Assembly: GCF_003337555.1 (NCBI RefSeq)
Contig: NZ_QPJK01000002.1
Coordinates: forward strand, 930,001 to 994,000
Direction: 5' to 3'
Origin: Pseudorhodoferax soli
Lineage (GTDB): Bacteria; Pseudomonadota; Gammaproteobacteria; Burkholderiales; Burkholderiaceae_C
Length of the DNA: 64,000 nucleotides
The notes under the pieces were generated by a model. It did no database searches. It was not told the DNA's origin and was given only the letters and a program-made list of their open reading frames with translations. Position 1 is the first letter of the stretch. Each line of letters starts with the position of its first letter. The translations under genes were made by a program, and so were the position numbers. Of this stretch, positions 36,454 through 44,994 are shown in pieces.

Positions 36454-37098
36454 ATGAACATCCTGCACATCGATTCCAGCGTCCTCGGCGACGCTTCCGT
36501 GACCCGCCAGCTGACCGCCAGCACCGTGGCCGCCTGGCGCGCCGCCCATCCCGGCGCCCAGGTGCAGTACCTGGACCTGGCCGCCGACGCGCCGGCCCAC
36601 TTCGGTGCCGACGCCTTGAGCTTCAAGCTCGGCCTGGACCTGAGCCAGGTCAACGAAGCACAGCGCGCCGAGAACGTCGCCACCGAACGCTACCTGGCGC
36701 AGTTCCTGGCGTCGGACGTCATCGTCGTCGGCGCACCGATGTACAACTTCTCGATCCCCACCCAGCTCAAGGCCTGGATCGACCGCCTGGCCGTGCCCGG
36801 CCGCGCCTTCCGCTACACCGCGGCCGGCCCGGAAGGCCTGGCCAAGGGGAAGACCGTGGTCGTGGTCTCGGGCCGCGGCGGCATCTACTCGACCAGCGAG
36901 CAAGGCCGCGCGCTGGAGCACCAGGAAAGCTACCTGCAGACGGTGTTCGGCTTCTTCGGCATCACCGATGTGCGCTTCGTGCGTGCCGAGGGCATCGCCT
37001 ACGGCCCCGAACAGCGCGTCGCCGCGCTGCGCCAGGGCGAGGCCGACATCGCCGCCTCGCTGGTGGCCGCGCCGGCTGCCGAAGCGGTGAGCGCCTGA
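36454..37098 (+). CDS. azoR: FMN-dependent NADH:quinone/azo reductase
   Basis: 214 residues of the flavodoxin-like AzoR family. [20 protein letters not shown] is the FMN phosphate-binding start, [19 protein letters not shown] the substrate-site segment and SGRGGIYS the flavin loop. It reduces quinones and azo bonds with NADH, protecting from thiol/quinone stress. Divergent from a LysR gene 113 bases away. A second AzoR-like protein is encoded at 52226-52861. Confidence 0.9.
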   Translation: MNILHIDSSVLGDASVTRQLTASTVAAWRAAHPGAQVQYLDLAADAPAHFGADALSFKLGLDLSQVNEAQRAENVATERYLAQFLASDVIVVGAPMYNFSIPTQLKAWIDRLAVPGRAFRYTAAGPEGLAKGKTVVVVSGRGGIYSTSEQGRALEHQESYLQTVFGFFGITDVRFVRAEGIAYGPEQRVAALRQGEADIAASLVAAPAAEAVSA

Positions 37099-37192
37099 CG
37101 CACGGGCGTGGCTGCTTGCTGTCCGCCGGCGGACAACAGGCGGCCACGCCAACGCCTACAGTGGCGTCTTCCCACCTCCTGGAGACGCCACG

Positions 37193-37954
37193 ATGAACGC
37201 CCCGCAAGACCTGCGCGCCCATGTCAGTGCCGAAGAATGGCAGCTGCGCACCGACTTGGCAGCCTGCTACCGCCTGGTGGCGCTGTACGGCTGGAGCGAC
37301 CTGGTGTTCACGCACATCAGCGCCCGCATTCCCGGGCCCGAGCACCATTTCCTGATCAACCCCTACGGGCTGATGTTCGACGAGATCACCGCGTCCAGCC
37401 TGGTGAAGGTGGACCAGGCCTGCAACAAGCTGATCGAGTCGCCCTACCCCGTGAACCCGGCGGGCTTCGTGATCCACAGCGCCATCCACGCCGTGCGCGA
37501 CGACGCCCAGTGCGTGCTGCACACGCACACCCGTGCCGGCATCGCGGTCAGCGCGCAGAAGGGTGGCGTGCTGCCGATCAGCCAGCAATCGACCTTCGTG
37601 CTGGCCTCGCTGGCCTACCACGGCTACGAGGGCGTGGCGATCCGCGACGACGAGAAGGCACGCCTGCAGGCGGACCTGGGCGAGGCGAACTTCCTGATGC
37701 TGCGCAACCACGGCCTGCTGACGGTGGGCGCGAGCATTGCCGACGCGTTCCTGTCCATGTACACGTTCGAGAACACCTGCCAGATCCAGATTGCCGCGCA
37801 AGCGGGCGGCGGCGAACTGGTGGCGGTGGACCCGCGCATCGTCGAAGGCGTGGGCCATGCGTCGCGGGTGCAGACCGGCGGCCTGGGTGGGCGCTTCGTC
37901 TGGCCGGCGCTGCTGCGCAAGCTGGACCGGATCGATCCGAGCTACAAGAACTGA
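37193..37954 (+). CDS. Class II aldolase/adducin family protein
   Basis: 253 residues. The zinc ligands are in VLHTHTRAG (His-x-His) and a further His in LRNHGLLTVG. The TDLAACYRLVALYGWSDLVF N-terminus is typical of the class II aldolase/adducin group, which cleaves or epimerises sugar phosphates; many bacterial members act on other hydroxy acids. A GGAG site precedes the ATG. It stands alone, so the substrate cannot be inferred. Confidence 0.88.
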   Translation: MNAPQDLRAHVSAEEWQLRTDLAACYRLVALYGWSDLVFTHISARIPGPEHHFLINPYGLMFDEITASSLVKVDQACNKLIESPYPVNPAGFVIHSAIHAVRDDAQCVLHTHTRAGIAVSAQKGGVLPISQQSTFVLASLAYHGYEGVAIRDDEKARLQADLGEANFLMLRNHGLLTVGASIADAFLSMYTFENTCQIQIAAQAGGGELVAVDPRIVEGVGHASRVQTGGLGGRFVWPALLRKLDRIDPSYKN

Positions 37955-38000
37955 AGGGGCGGCGCGACCGGCTGGCAGGCGGCCATGGCGCCTGTGGGTT

Positions 38001-38041
38001 GGCGATCCTCGTTGCCTGCCCGCATCGGGGCGAGGATCGCC
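38001..38041. repeat. 11-bp perfect inverted repeat after the aldolase gene
   Basis: GGCGATCCTCG (38001-38011) and its exact complement CGAGGATCGCC (38031-38041) flank a 19-base loop, 47 bases after the aldolase stop and 89 bases before the end of the convergent gene. There is no T run, so it may be a rho-assisted or processing hairpin rather than a classical terminator. Confidence 0.5.
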
Positions 38042-38129
38042 GGCAGGGGGCATGGCCGCTGAGAGAGGCAGCGCGGGCACGGCGCGGGTGTCGGTCTCGA
38101 CCGGCTTCGCCGCGCCGCGCGCCTGATCC

Positions 38130-38462
38130 TCACTTGGTCGGGCCGACCTCGCCGCTGGGCTGCTTCTTGATCGCTTCGGCGCCTTCGGCCTGGCGCTTGG
38201 CCCGCGCGGCGGCCCTTTCCTCGGGCGTGGCCTTGGCGGCGGGAGGCGGCGCCTTCGAACGGCCGACCTCGCCATCCTTGTTCTGCTTCACGGCCTCGGC
38301 GCCCTCGGCCCTGCGCTCGGCCTTGGCGGCAGCCCTCTCCTGGGGCGAGGCCGGGGTGGACGGTGGCGGCTTCTTCACGCCGCCCACTTCACCCTGGGCA
38401 AAGGCGCCCACGGCGAACATCTGGGCCACGGCGATGCCGAGGGAGAGGACTGTTTTCTTCAT
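38130..38462 (-). CDS. Small exported Ala/Lys/Glu-rich repeat protein (paralogue 1)
   Basis: 110 residues. A signal peptide (MKKTVLSLGIAVAQMF, ending AFAQ) is followed by two tandem units of about 40 residues. Each unit has GEVG, a Pro-rich stretch (PPPSTPASP, PPPAAKATP) and a charged helix (ERAAAKAERRAEGAEAVK, ERAAARAKRQAEGAEAIK), and the protein ends with GEVGPTK. It is a close paralogue of 38665-38997 and on the same strand. Probably a periplasmic, partly helical protein. I do not recognise a function; the charged Ala-rich helices resemble TolA-type segments only in composition. Confidence 0.75.
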   Translation of the reverse strand: MKKTVLSLGIAVAQMFAVGAFAQGEVGGVKKPPPSTPASPQERAAAKAERRAEGAEAVKQNKDGEVGRSKAPPPAAKATPEERAAARAKRQAEGAEAIKKQPSGEVGPTK

Positions 38463-38664
38463 GGCTGGCTTTCAGGTCTCGGGATGGTTGTAGAGCTCGC
38501 CGTGCCGGAATGCTCCGGCACCGCGAACCTCACCATATCCAGGGGCCAAGCCAGACCGCCCCGTCTACGGGCGCATCGCCACGTAGGAAACCGGCGCCCG
38601 CCACGGTAGGCGCGGCAGCGCTTGCTTGCTGGCCGAAGCGGCTGGCGCTGCCCCGGCGGGCCTC

Positions 38665-38997
38665 TTACTTGGAGGGGCCGACTTCGCCAGGAGGCGCCTG
38701 CTTGATCGCGGCAGCGCCTTCGGCCTTGCGCTTGGCGCGCGCAGCCGCCTTTTCCTCGGCCGACACCTTGGTCGCCGGTGCCGCCTTCTTCACACCGCCC
38801 ACCTCACCTGGAGGCTGGTCCTTGATTGCAGCGGTGCCTGCGGCCTTGCGCTCGGCACGCGCAGCGGCGCGCTCCTCGGGCGAAGCCTTCTGGGCAGGCG
38901 GCGGTGCCTTGGACGTGCCAGCCTCACCTTGTGCGAAAGCACCAACGGCGAACATTTGCGCCAAGGCGACGCCGAGTGTGAGAACGACTTTTTTCAT
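38665..38997 (-). CDS. Small exported Ala/Lys/Glu-rich repeat protein (paralogue 2)
   Basis: 110 residues, the same length as its paralogue downstream. The signal peptide starts MKKVVLTLGVALAQMF, and two units follow with PPPAQKASPEERAAARAERK and APATKVSAEEKAAARAKRK, ending GEVGPSK. Both internal repeats and the whole gene are duplicated. It is 202 bases from the first copy, each with its own start region; an A/T-richer stretch upstream (39000-39148) probably holds its promoter. The frame is open upstream but family likeness begins at MKKVV. Confidence 0.75.
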   Translation of the reverse strand: MKKVVLTLGVALAQMFAVGAFAQGEAGTSKAPPPAQKASPEERAAARAERKAAGTAAIKDQPPGEVGGVKKAAPATKVSAEEKAAARAKRKAEGAAAIKQAPPGEVGPSK

Positions 38998-39148
38998 GTG
39001 CTGTCTTTCAGATCTCTGGGTGATAGAAACGGTTCGTCTTCCGCGCAAAACCAGGGGGGTCTTGCACAGAAGTGATACACGATAACCGAGCTTTTGACGC
39101 CCGATTGCAACATTTCGCTTACAAGTCTGACGCTGGCAACACTTCTCC

Positions 39149-39592
39149 CTAATAGGTCTTGTAGGGAAGGAATTTGCCGGATAGGACGACGTTGACACGG
39201 TCGCCCTTGGGGTCGGGCTGGCGCGCGATGTCCATGGAGAAGTCGATCGCGCTCATGATCCCGTCGCCGAATTCCTCGTGGATCAGCTCCTTGATCGTGG
39301 CCCCGTAGACATTGACGATCTCGTACCAGCGGTAAATCAACGGGTCGGTCGGCACGGCCGTGGGCAGCGAGCCCTTGTACGGCACGACCTGCAGCCACTT
39401 CTGCTCCTCGGCCGTGAGGCCGAAGATCTTGCCCACCGCCTTGGCCTGCTCCGGCGTGGCCGTCATCTGGCCCAGGCACAGGGCCGTGGTCCATTCCTTG
39501 GACTGGCCGACCTTCCTGGCCACGTCGGCCCACTGGATGCCCTTGGCAACCTTGGCGGTGATGATCTTTTCGGTGACTGCGAGGCGGTTCAT
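39149..39592 (-). CDS. cynS: Cyanate hydratase (cyanase)
   Basis: 147 residues, close to the 156 of the E. coli enzyme. It converts cyanate and bicarbonate to ammonia and CO2. The catalytic Arg and Glu are in YRWYEIVNVYG and the Ser in GIMSAIDF. The N-terminal helix bundle is a HTH-like fold (EKIITAKVAKGIQWADVARK). It is the last gene after an ABC transporter operon on the same strand (26-base gap), so imported cyanate is detoxified and used as a nitrogen source. Confidence 0.96.
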   Translation of the reverse strand: MNRLAVTEKIITAKVAKGIQWADVARKVGQSKEWTTALCLGQMTATPEQAKAVGKIFGLTAEEQKWLQVVPYKGSLPTAVPTDPLIYRWYEIVNVYGATIKELIHEEFGDGIMSAIDFSMDIARQPDPKGDRVNVVLSGKFLPYKTY

Positions 39593-39618
39593 GGCGGTGT
39601 GTGCTCCGTGGGTTGGAA

Positions 39619-40419
39619 TCAATGCGCGTGCGCGCGCGTGACAAGGAAATCGACGATGTGGTTGCGCAGGTCGTAGTAGCCGGGCAGGTGGTGCAGGCCG
39701 GCGCGCGTGCGCGTGCGCGGTAGGGGGTTGGCCACCACCTCGGCGATGTCGCCCGGCCGCCAGCCGGCCGGCAGGTCGGCGCCGTTGCGCATCAGCAGAA
39801 TGCGGTCGGCCAGCAGGATGGCCTCGTCCACATCGTGCGTGATCATGAAGACGGTCTGCTGCGTCTGGCGCACGATGGCCAGCAACTCGTCCTGGATGCT
39901 GCCGCGCGTGAGCGCGTCCAGCGCGCCGAAAGGCTCGTCGAGCAGCAGCATCTTGGGCTGGATGGCGAAGGCGCGCGCGATGCCCACGCGCTGCTTCATG
40001 CCGCCCGACAGTTCGTTGGGCTTCTTGTCGATGGCCGGCAGCAGGCCGACCAGGGCGACGAACTTCTTCACATGGGCATCGACCTCGGTCCGGCCCCATT
40101 GCGGCCAGCGCGACCTGACTGCGAACGCGATGTTCTGCCGCACGGTGAGCCAGGGCATCAGCGCGTGGCCCTGGAACACCACGCCGCGCTCCAGGCCTGG
40201 GCCGTCGATGGCGCGGCCGTCCATGAACACGTGGCCACCGCTGGCCGCGTCCAGCCCCGCCAGCACGTTGAGGATGGTGGTCTTGCCGCAGCCCGAATGG
40301 CCGATGATGCAGACGAACTCGCCCTTGGCGAGCGCGAACGAGACCTCGGCGAAGACCGGCCGCGCCGGCTGGAAGGCCTTGGCCAGGCCCTGCACCTGCA
40401 GGAAGGCCTCACTCGACAT
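39619..40419 (-). CDS. Nitrate/cyanate-type ABC transporter ATP-binding protein
   Basis: 266 residues. Walker A is GHSGCGKTT, the signature LSGGMKQRVGIARAF and Walker [12 protein letters not shown]. The GLERGVVFQGHALMPWLTV Q-loop region is typical of the NrtD/SsuB/TauB group. It overlaps the permease stop by 11 bases. Adjacent cyanase makes cyanate the most probable substrate (CynD-like). Confidence 0.92.
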   Translation of the reverse strand: MSSEAFLQVQGLAKAFQPARPVFAEVSFALAKGEFVCIIGHSGCGKTTILNVLAGLDAASGGHVFMDGRAIDGPGLERGVVFQGHALMPWLTVRQNIAFAVRSRWPQWGRTEVDAHVKKFVALVGLLPAIDKKPNELSGGMKQRVGIARAFAIQPKMLLLDEPFGALDALTRGSIQDELLAIVRQTQQTVFMITHDVDEAILLADRILLMRNGADLPAGWRPGDIAEVVANPLPRTRTRAGLHHLPGYYDLRNHIVDFLVTRAHAH

Positions 40420-41266
40420 AGGTCACCGCCTTCTGCAGCCGGCCGAACGCCAGGTCCAGCAGCATGCCGACCACGCCGATCAGGACGATCGCGAAGATCA
40501 CGTTGGTCAGCGACAGGTTGTTCCACTCGTTCCAGACGAAGTAGCCGATGCCGGTTCCGCCGACCAGCATCTCGGCCGCCACGATCACGAGCCAGGCGAT
40601 GCCCATGCTGATGCGCATGCCCGTGAGGATGGTGGGGGCCGCGGCCGGCAGGATCACGAGGAATGCCTTGCGCAGCGGGCTCACCTCCAGCGTGCTGGCC
40701 ACGTTGAGCCACTCGCGCCGCACCGAGGCCACGCCGAAGGCCGTGTTCACGAGCATGGGCCAGAGCGAGCAGATGAAGATCACGAAGATGCCGCTGATGG
40801 CCGAGTCCTTGATCGTGTAGAGCGCCAGCGGCATCCAGGCCAGCGGACTGATCGGCTTCAGCACTTGGATGAATGGGTCGAGCGCGCGGTGGATGAGCGG
40901 CGACATGCCGATCACGAAGCCCAGCGGGATCGCCACCGCGCAGGCCAGGCCGAAGCCCAGTGCCACGCGGCCCAGCGAATGGCCGAGCTGGATCGCGATG
41001 CCCTTGTCGTTGGGCCCGTTGTCGTAGAACGGGTTGGAAAGATGGCCCCAGACCGTCGCGCCCATCTGGGCCAGCGTGGGAAAGCCCCCGCTGCGCCCCG
41101 CACCCGGGTCCTGGCCCGTCATCTTGGCGTACTCGATCTGCTCGGCCGTCATGCCGGCCGCGGTGCCACCGGCCGCCGACGCGCCAGTGGCCAGGTGCCA
41201 GATGCCCAGCACCAGCAGGAACAGCAGCACGGACAGCAGCGCTGCCTTGGCGTTGAGCGACTTCAT
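40409..41266 (-). CDS. Nitrate/cyanate-type ABC transporter permease
   Basis: 285 residues with about six membrane helices and a longer periplasmic segment (about 30-75) as in NrtB/CynB. The coupling loop lies around ASTLEVSPLRKAFLVILPAA. The start overlaps the stop of the binding-protein gene by 4 bases (ATGA). It forms the membrane channel for the importer. Confidence 0.92.
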   Translation of the reverse strand: MKSLNAKAALLSVLLFLLVLGIWHLATGASAAGGTAAGMTAEQIEYAKMTGQDPGAGRSGGFPTLAQMGATVWGHLSNPFYDNGPNDKGIAIQLGHSLGRVALGFGLACAVAIPLGFVIGMSPLIHRALDPFIQVLKPISPLAWMPLALYTIKDSAISGIFVIFICSLWPMLVNTAFGVASVRREWLNVASTLEVSPLRKAFLVILPAAAPTILTGMRISMGIAWLVIVAAEMLVGGTGIGYFVWNEWNNLSLTNVIFAIVLIGVVGMLLDLAFGRLQKAVTYVE

Positions 41267-42675
41267 GCCTTGCTGATCGCAAAGCCCTTGGCATAGGCCG
41301 CGGCCTTGTCGGCGTCGAACTCCTTGCCCATGATCCTGAACTTCGGGTACGCGCCCTCGGGCGCCTTCTGGTCCAGCGCCGCCATCTGCCGCTTCGCGTC
41401 GGTCAGCAGGAACACGCGCTCGGCGATCTGCTTGTAGTCGACCTCGCCCTTGAGGTAGCCCCAGCGCTGCATCTGCGTGAGCATCCAGACCGCCATGCTC
41501 TGCCAGGGGATGGGGTCGAAGTCGGCGCGGTCGGGTACGGTCTGGATCTTTCCAAGGCCGTCGGCGAAGCGCCCTGTCAGCACCTGCGTCAACACGGTTT
41601 CGGGCTGGTTCAGGTACTGCGCGGGCGCGATCACCTTGGCGATCAGTTCCCGGTTTTTCGGGTCGCGCGCCATGGCGGAGGCCGTCAGCACGGCGCGGTA
41701 CAGCGCGGCGAAGCTGTTGGGATTCTGGCGAATGAACTCGGCACTGGTGCCGAAGGCGCAGCAGGGGTGGCCGTTCCAGAGTTCCTTGGTCAGCAGGTGG
41801 ATGAAGCCGACCTCCTCGAACACGGCGCGCTGGTTGAACGGATCCGGCCCGAGGTAGCCGTCGATGTTGCCGGCGCGCAGGTTGGCCACCATCTCGGGCG
41901 GTGGCACCACGCGGATTTGCACGTCGGTGTCGGGGTTGACGCCGTGCTCCGCAAGGTAGTAGCGCAGCAGGAAGTTGTGCATCGAGTAGTCGAACGGCAC
42001 GGCGAAGCGCATGCCCTTCCAGTTCTTCGGGTCGCGGTTGCCCTTGTGCTTGTTGGCCAGCGTGATCGCTTGGCCGTTGGTGTTCTGGATGGTGGCGACC
42101 TGCATGGGTGCGGCCGTGGAGCCCACGCCCAGGCTGATGGCCAGGGGCATCGGGCTCAGGAACTGCGAGGCGTCGTGCTCCTTGTTGATCATCTTGTCGC
42201 GGATCAGCGCCCAGTTGGCGGTCTTGATGACCTCCACGTTGAGGCCCTGCTGGCGGTAAAAACCCAGCGGGTGCGCCATGATCAGCGGCGTGGCGCAAGT
42301 GATCGGGATGAAGCCGATCTTGAGGTCCTTCTTCTCCAGCGCGCCCTTCTCCTGCGCCATGGCTTGCAGACTGGCAACGGGCAGCACGCTGCCGATGGCG
42401 GCCATGGCCGTTCCGCGGCCCACGGCGCGGATGAAGCGCCGGCGCACGGCGTCCTGCGGGAACAGCGCCTTGACCAATGCGGCCTCGACAAAGGCGTTGG
42501 AGCGGGCCTGGACGTCGGGCCGTCGGGAACGCTCGCGCAGCTCGCGCGCGGCACTGACGGCGCTGGCCTGCACGGCGGCCTCGGCCGCATGCTCGGCAGC
42601 GCTGTGGTCGCGGCCACAGCTGCAGCCCAAACGCAGCGGGCGGTCGGCGTCATAGGGATCGGGTAAGGAAGACAT
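41263..42675 (-). CDS. Nitrate/cyanate-type ABC substrate-binding protein with N-terminal extension
   Basis: 470 residues. A cytoplasm-side extension of about 75 residues carries GCSCGRDHS (Cys18, Cys20, His24). A twin-arginine-like signal (RRRFIRAVGRGTAMAAIG) comes next, then an NrtA/CynA-type binding domain (KIGFIPITCATPLIMAHPLG, YLGPDPFNQRAVF). A GGAGG site sits 6 bases before ATG 42675. Export by Tat would fit a protein folded with a cofactor, but the signal has three arginines and is not a perfect match. Cyanate is the likely ligand because of the linked cyanase. Confidence 0.9.
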   Translation of the reverse strand: MSSLPDPYDADRPLRLGCSCGRDHSAAEHAAEAAVQASAVSAARELRERSRRPDVQARSNAFVEAALVKALFPQDAVRRRFIRAVGRGTAMAAIGSVLPVASLQAMAQEKGALEKKDLKIGFIPITCATPLIMAHPLGFYRQQGLNVEVIKTANWALIRDKMINKEHDASQFLSPMPLAISLGVGSTAAPMQVATIQNTNGQAITLANKHKGNRDPKNWKGMRFAVPFDYSMHNFLLRYYLAEHGVNPDTDVQIRVVPPPEMVANLRAGNIDGYLGPDPFNQRAVFEEVGFIHLLTKELWNGHPCCAFGTSAEFIRQNPNSFAALYRAVLTASAMARDPKNRELIAKVIAPAQYLNQPETVLTQVLTGRFADGLGKIQTVPDRADFDPIPWQSMAVWMLTQMQRWGYLKGEVDYKQIAERVFLLTDAKRQMAALDQKAPEGAYPKFRIMGKEFDADKAAAYAKGFAISKA

Positions 42676-42777
42676 GGCGCACCTCCGGGACAAAGATGCA
42701 GGCCAGCGTGCAAGCTCTTTGCCAATCGGCGGCCCGATGCGGCCCGCCCTGCAAGATCGCGGGCGCCGGCACGACGC

Positions 42778-42799
42778 GCTGTAGGGCCAGCCCTACAGC
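42778..42799. promoter_or_regulatory. 22-bp palindrome between the cyanate operon and its two-component system
   Basis: GCTGTAGGGC (42778-42787) and GCCCTACAGC (42790-42799) are perfect complements separated by CA. The site lies about 100 bases upstream of the binding-protein start and just after the stop of the response-regulator gene. It could be an operator for that NarL-type regulator, which usually binds short inverted heptamers, or a terminator stem; no T run follows on either strand. Confidence 0.55.
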
Positions 42800-42808
42800 C
42801 GCAGGCGC

Positions 42809-43447
42809 TCAGCCCCGGCCCAGCATGTAGAGCGTGAGCTCCACGTCGTTCTTGGTACCGGTCTTCTCGAGGATGCGTGCGCGGTAGGTGCTCACCGTGT
42901 TCGTCGCCAGGCCGAGCTGCGCACCAATTTCGCCCACGCTGTGCCCCGATGTGAGCAGGCGCAGCACCTGGTGCTCGCGGTGCGAGAGCGCGTCTGTGCC
43001 CGGCCGTGCACCGCGCCGGCCCACGGCCGTGGCCAGCGCCTCGGCCGTGGCACCGCTGACCCAGATGCCGCCGGCGGCGGCCTTGCGCACGGCCGCCAGC
43101 ATGTCGTCGGGGTCGGCGCCCTTGTGCAGGTAGCCGGCCGCGCCCAGGCGGATGCAGCGCACCGCGTATTGGCGCTCGGGGTAGGTGCTCAGCATCAGCA
43201 CGGGCAGGCGCGGGTGCTCGCGGCGCAGCGTCTCCAGCACGTCCAGGCCGTCGCCTTCGGGCATGGCGATGTCCAGCAGCACCAGGTCCAGCGCGGCGCC
43301 AGCGGCATGCACGGCCGCCAGAACCTGGGCGCCGCTGGCGGCCTCGGCCACGACCTGGACCTCTGGCGCATCGGCCAGCACCTGCTTGAGCCCCTCGCGC
43401 ACGATGCGGTGGTCGTCGGCCAGCAGCACCCGGATGGGCGCCGTCAT
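42809..43447 (-). CDS. NarL-family response regulator
   Basis: 212 residues. The receiver domain has DD (LLADDHR), the phospho-acceptor Asp in LVLLDIAMPEGDGLD and Lys in YLHKGAD. The LuxR-type helix-turn-helix is LSHREHQVLRLLTSGHSVG followed by NTVSTYRARILEK. Its start overlaps the stop of the histidine kinase gene by 4 bases. It lies upstream of the cyanate transporter operon on the same strand and is its probable activator. Confidence 0.93.
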   Translation of the reverse strand: MTAPIRVLLADDHRIVREGLKQVLADAPEVQVVAEAASGAQVLAAVHAAGAALDLVLLDIAMPEGDGLDVLETLRREHPRLPVLMLSTYPERQYAVRCIRLGAAGYLHKGADPDDMLAAVRKAAAGGIWVSGATAEALATAVGRRGARPGTDALSHREHQVLRLLTSGHSVGEIGAQLGLATNTVSTYRARILEKTGTKNDVELTLYMLGRG

Positions 43448-44646
43448 GCCTCGGGGCCCAGCGGCATCTGCAAGGTGAAGGTGGCACCCGCACCCGGCGC
43501 GCTGGCGACCTCGATGCAGCCCCCGAAGTGCAGCGCCCGCTCGCGCATGCCCATCACGCCGTAGGCCGTGGCGGCCTCCAAGGCTGTCGCGGGCGCGCCC
43601 ACCCCATCGTCGTGCACGGCCAGGCGCAGCGCCCGCGCGCCGGCCGCCACGTCCACCGACAGGGTGCGCGCACGCGCGTGGCGGCCGACGTTGGACAGCA
43701 TCTCCTGGAAGATGCGGAACACCGCCATGGCACGCGTGCCGCCGGGTTCGGGCGCGCCGTCCACCTGCATGCGCCAGTGCAGGCGCAGTTCGGCGGCGGC
43801 CACGAACTCCTGCGCCTGCCATTCCAGCGCGGCCCACAGGCCCTGGTGGTCCAGGATGCTGGGCCGCAGGTCGGTGATGATCCGGCCCACGTTGTCCACG
43901 GCCGACTCGATCAGCCGGCTCATGTTGCTGCACTTGCTGCGCATGCGCGCGCGCATGGCCTCGGCCTCGTGCGCGCTGCGGGCCTGCTGCTCGGACAAGC
44001 GCTTGTCCAGCCAGTTCACATCCAGCTTGAGCGCCACGAGCAGGCTGCCGAGCTCGTCGTGCACCTCGCGCGCGATGCGCGTGCGCTCTTCCTCGCGCAC
44101 GGTGTCCAGGTGGGCGGAGAGCTCGCGCTGACGCTGGAGCGCCAAGGACAGCTCGTGCGTGCGTTCGGCCACGCGCTGCTCCAGCTCGTCGCGCGCGCGA
44201 CGCAGCGCATCGGCCACGCGCCTGCGCTCTGTGATGTCGACGAAGGTGACGACCGCGCCGCGCACCTCGCCGCCGTCGACGATGGGATAGCTGGAGTACT
44301 CGACCGGAAAGGCCGTGCCGTCGGCACGCCAGAACACCTCGCTGTCGATGCGGCAGGGCAGGCCGCGGCGGAAGGCGTTGAAGATCGGGCAGTCCTCGTC
44401 GGCATAGTGGGCGCCGTCGGCATGCGAATGGTGGGTGACCTCGTGCATGTTGCGGCCCAGCAGCGCCGCAGGCTCATGGCCGATCAGGCGCGCGCCGGCC
44501 CGGTTGATGAACATGCAGCGGCCATCGAGATCGATGCCGAAGATGCCGTCGCCTGTGGACTGCAACAGCAGGCCCAGCTGCCGCTGCCAAAGGGGGTGGA
44601 CGGCGGTGTCGGCGGTGCTGGCCAGGTCCAGGGCGTCTGCGTGCAT
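43444..44646 (-). CDS. PAS-domain sensor histidine kinase (NarX/UhpB-type HisKA_3)
   Basis: 400 residues without a membrane helix, so cytoplasmic. A PAS domain (about 25-140, GIFGIDLDGRCMFINRAG, ITERRRVADAL) is followed by a coiled coil. The HisKA_3 phosphorylation helix comes next (EERTRIAREVHDELGSLLVA, His near 205) and then a HATPase_c domain (GVMGMRERALHFGG). Its partner is the NarL-type regulator directly downstream. The cytoplasmic PAS suggests an internal metabolite, redox or gas signal. Confidence 0.92.
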   Translation of the reverse strand: MHADALDLASTADTAVHPLWQRQLGLLLQSTGDGIFGIDLDGRCMFINRAGARLIGHEPAALLGRNMHEVTHHSHADGAHYADEDCPIFNAFRRGLPCRIDSEVFWRADGTAFPVEYSSYPIVDGGEVRGAVVTFVDITERRRVADALRRARDELEQRVAERTHELSLALQRQRELSAHLDTVREEERTRIAREVHDELGSLLVALKLDVNWLDKRLSEQQARSAHEAEAMRARMRSKCSNMSRLIESAVDNVGRIITDLRPSILDHQGLWAALEWQAQEFVAAAELRLHWRMQVDGAPEPGGTRAMAVFRIFQEMLSNVGRHARARTLSVDVAAGARALRLAVHDDGVGAPATALEAATAYGVMGMRERALHFGGCIEVASAPGAGATFTLQMPLGPEA

Positions 44647-44686
44647 GGCCTGGACGCACGCAACCGCTGTGCCAGCGGCGCCGGCG

Positions 44687-44920
44687 TCAGGCGCGTAAGG
44701 CGATGTTCAGCTGGTCAACCACCTCGGCCCAATCCGCGTCGCGCTGCCACTGCTCGCGCAGGAACTGCGCCTGCGCCGGCGTCCAGAACGCGGCGTCGGG
44801 CAGCGCCGTGGCTTCGGGCACGGGGCGGTGGCGCGTGATGAACTGCTGCACGGCAGCCTCGTCGCTGGCAAGGCCGAGCTGGTCGAACAGGTCGTGCATG
44901 GTGTGGGTGGACAGGTCCAT
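44687..44920 (-). CDS. DUF2789-family protein
   Basis: 77 residues, with MDLSTHTMHDLFDQLGL at the N-terminus and FWTPAQAQFLREQWQRDADW near the C-terminus, as in the DUF2789 family of small proteobacterial proteins with unknown role. The start MDLSTH is preceded by GAGGA. Not obviously linked to either neighbour. Confidence 0.8.
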   Translation of the reverse strand: MDLSTHTMHDLFDQLGLASDEAAVQQFITRHRPVPEATALPDAAFWTPAQAQFLREQWQRDADWAEVVDQLNIALRA

Positions 44921-44994
44921 GGATTTGATCCTCGTGAAGGTGCTGGCCCATGGTTGCTGCGCCGCCCGCGCCTGTCTGTAGGAAAGAGGGCCGT

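Noticed and set aside
37955-38129. A 63-codon frame after the aldolase gene
   Set aside because: Arg/Pro-rich translation, no ribosome-binding site, and it spans the 11-bp hairpin; treated as non-coding.
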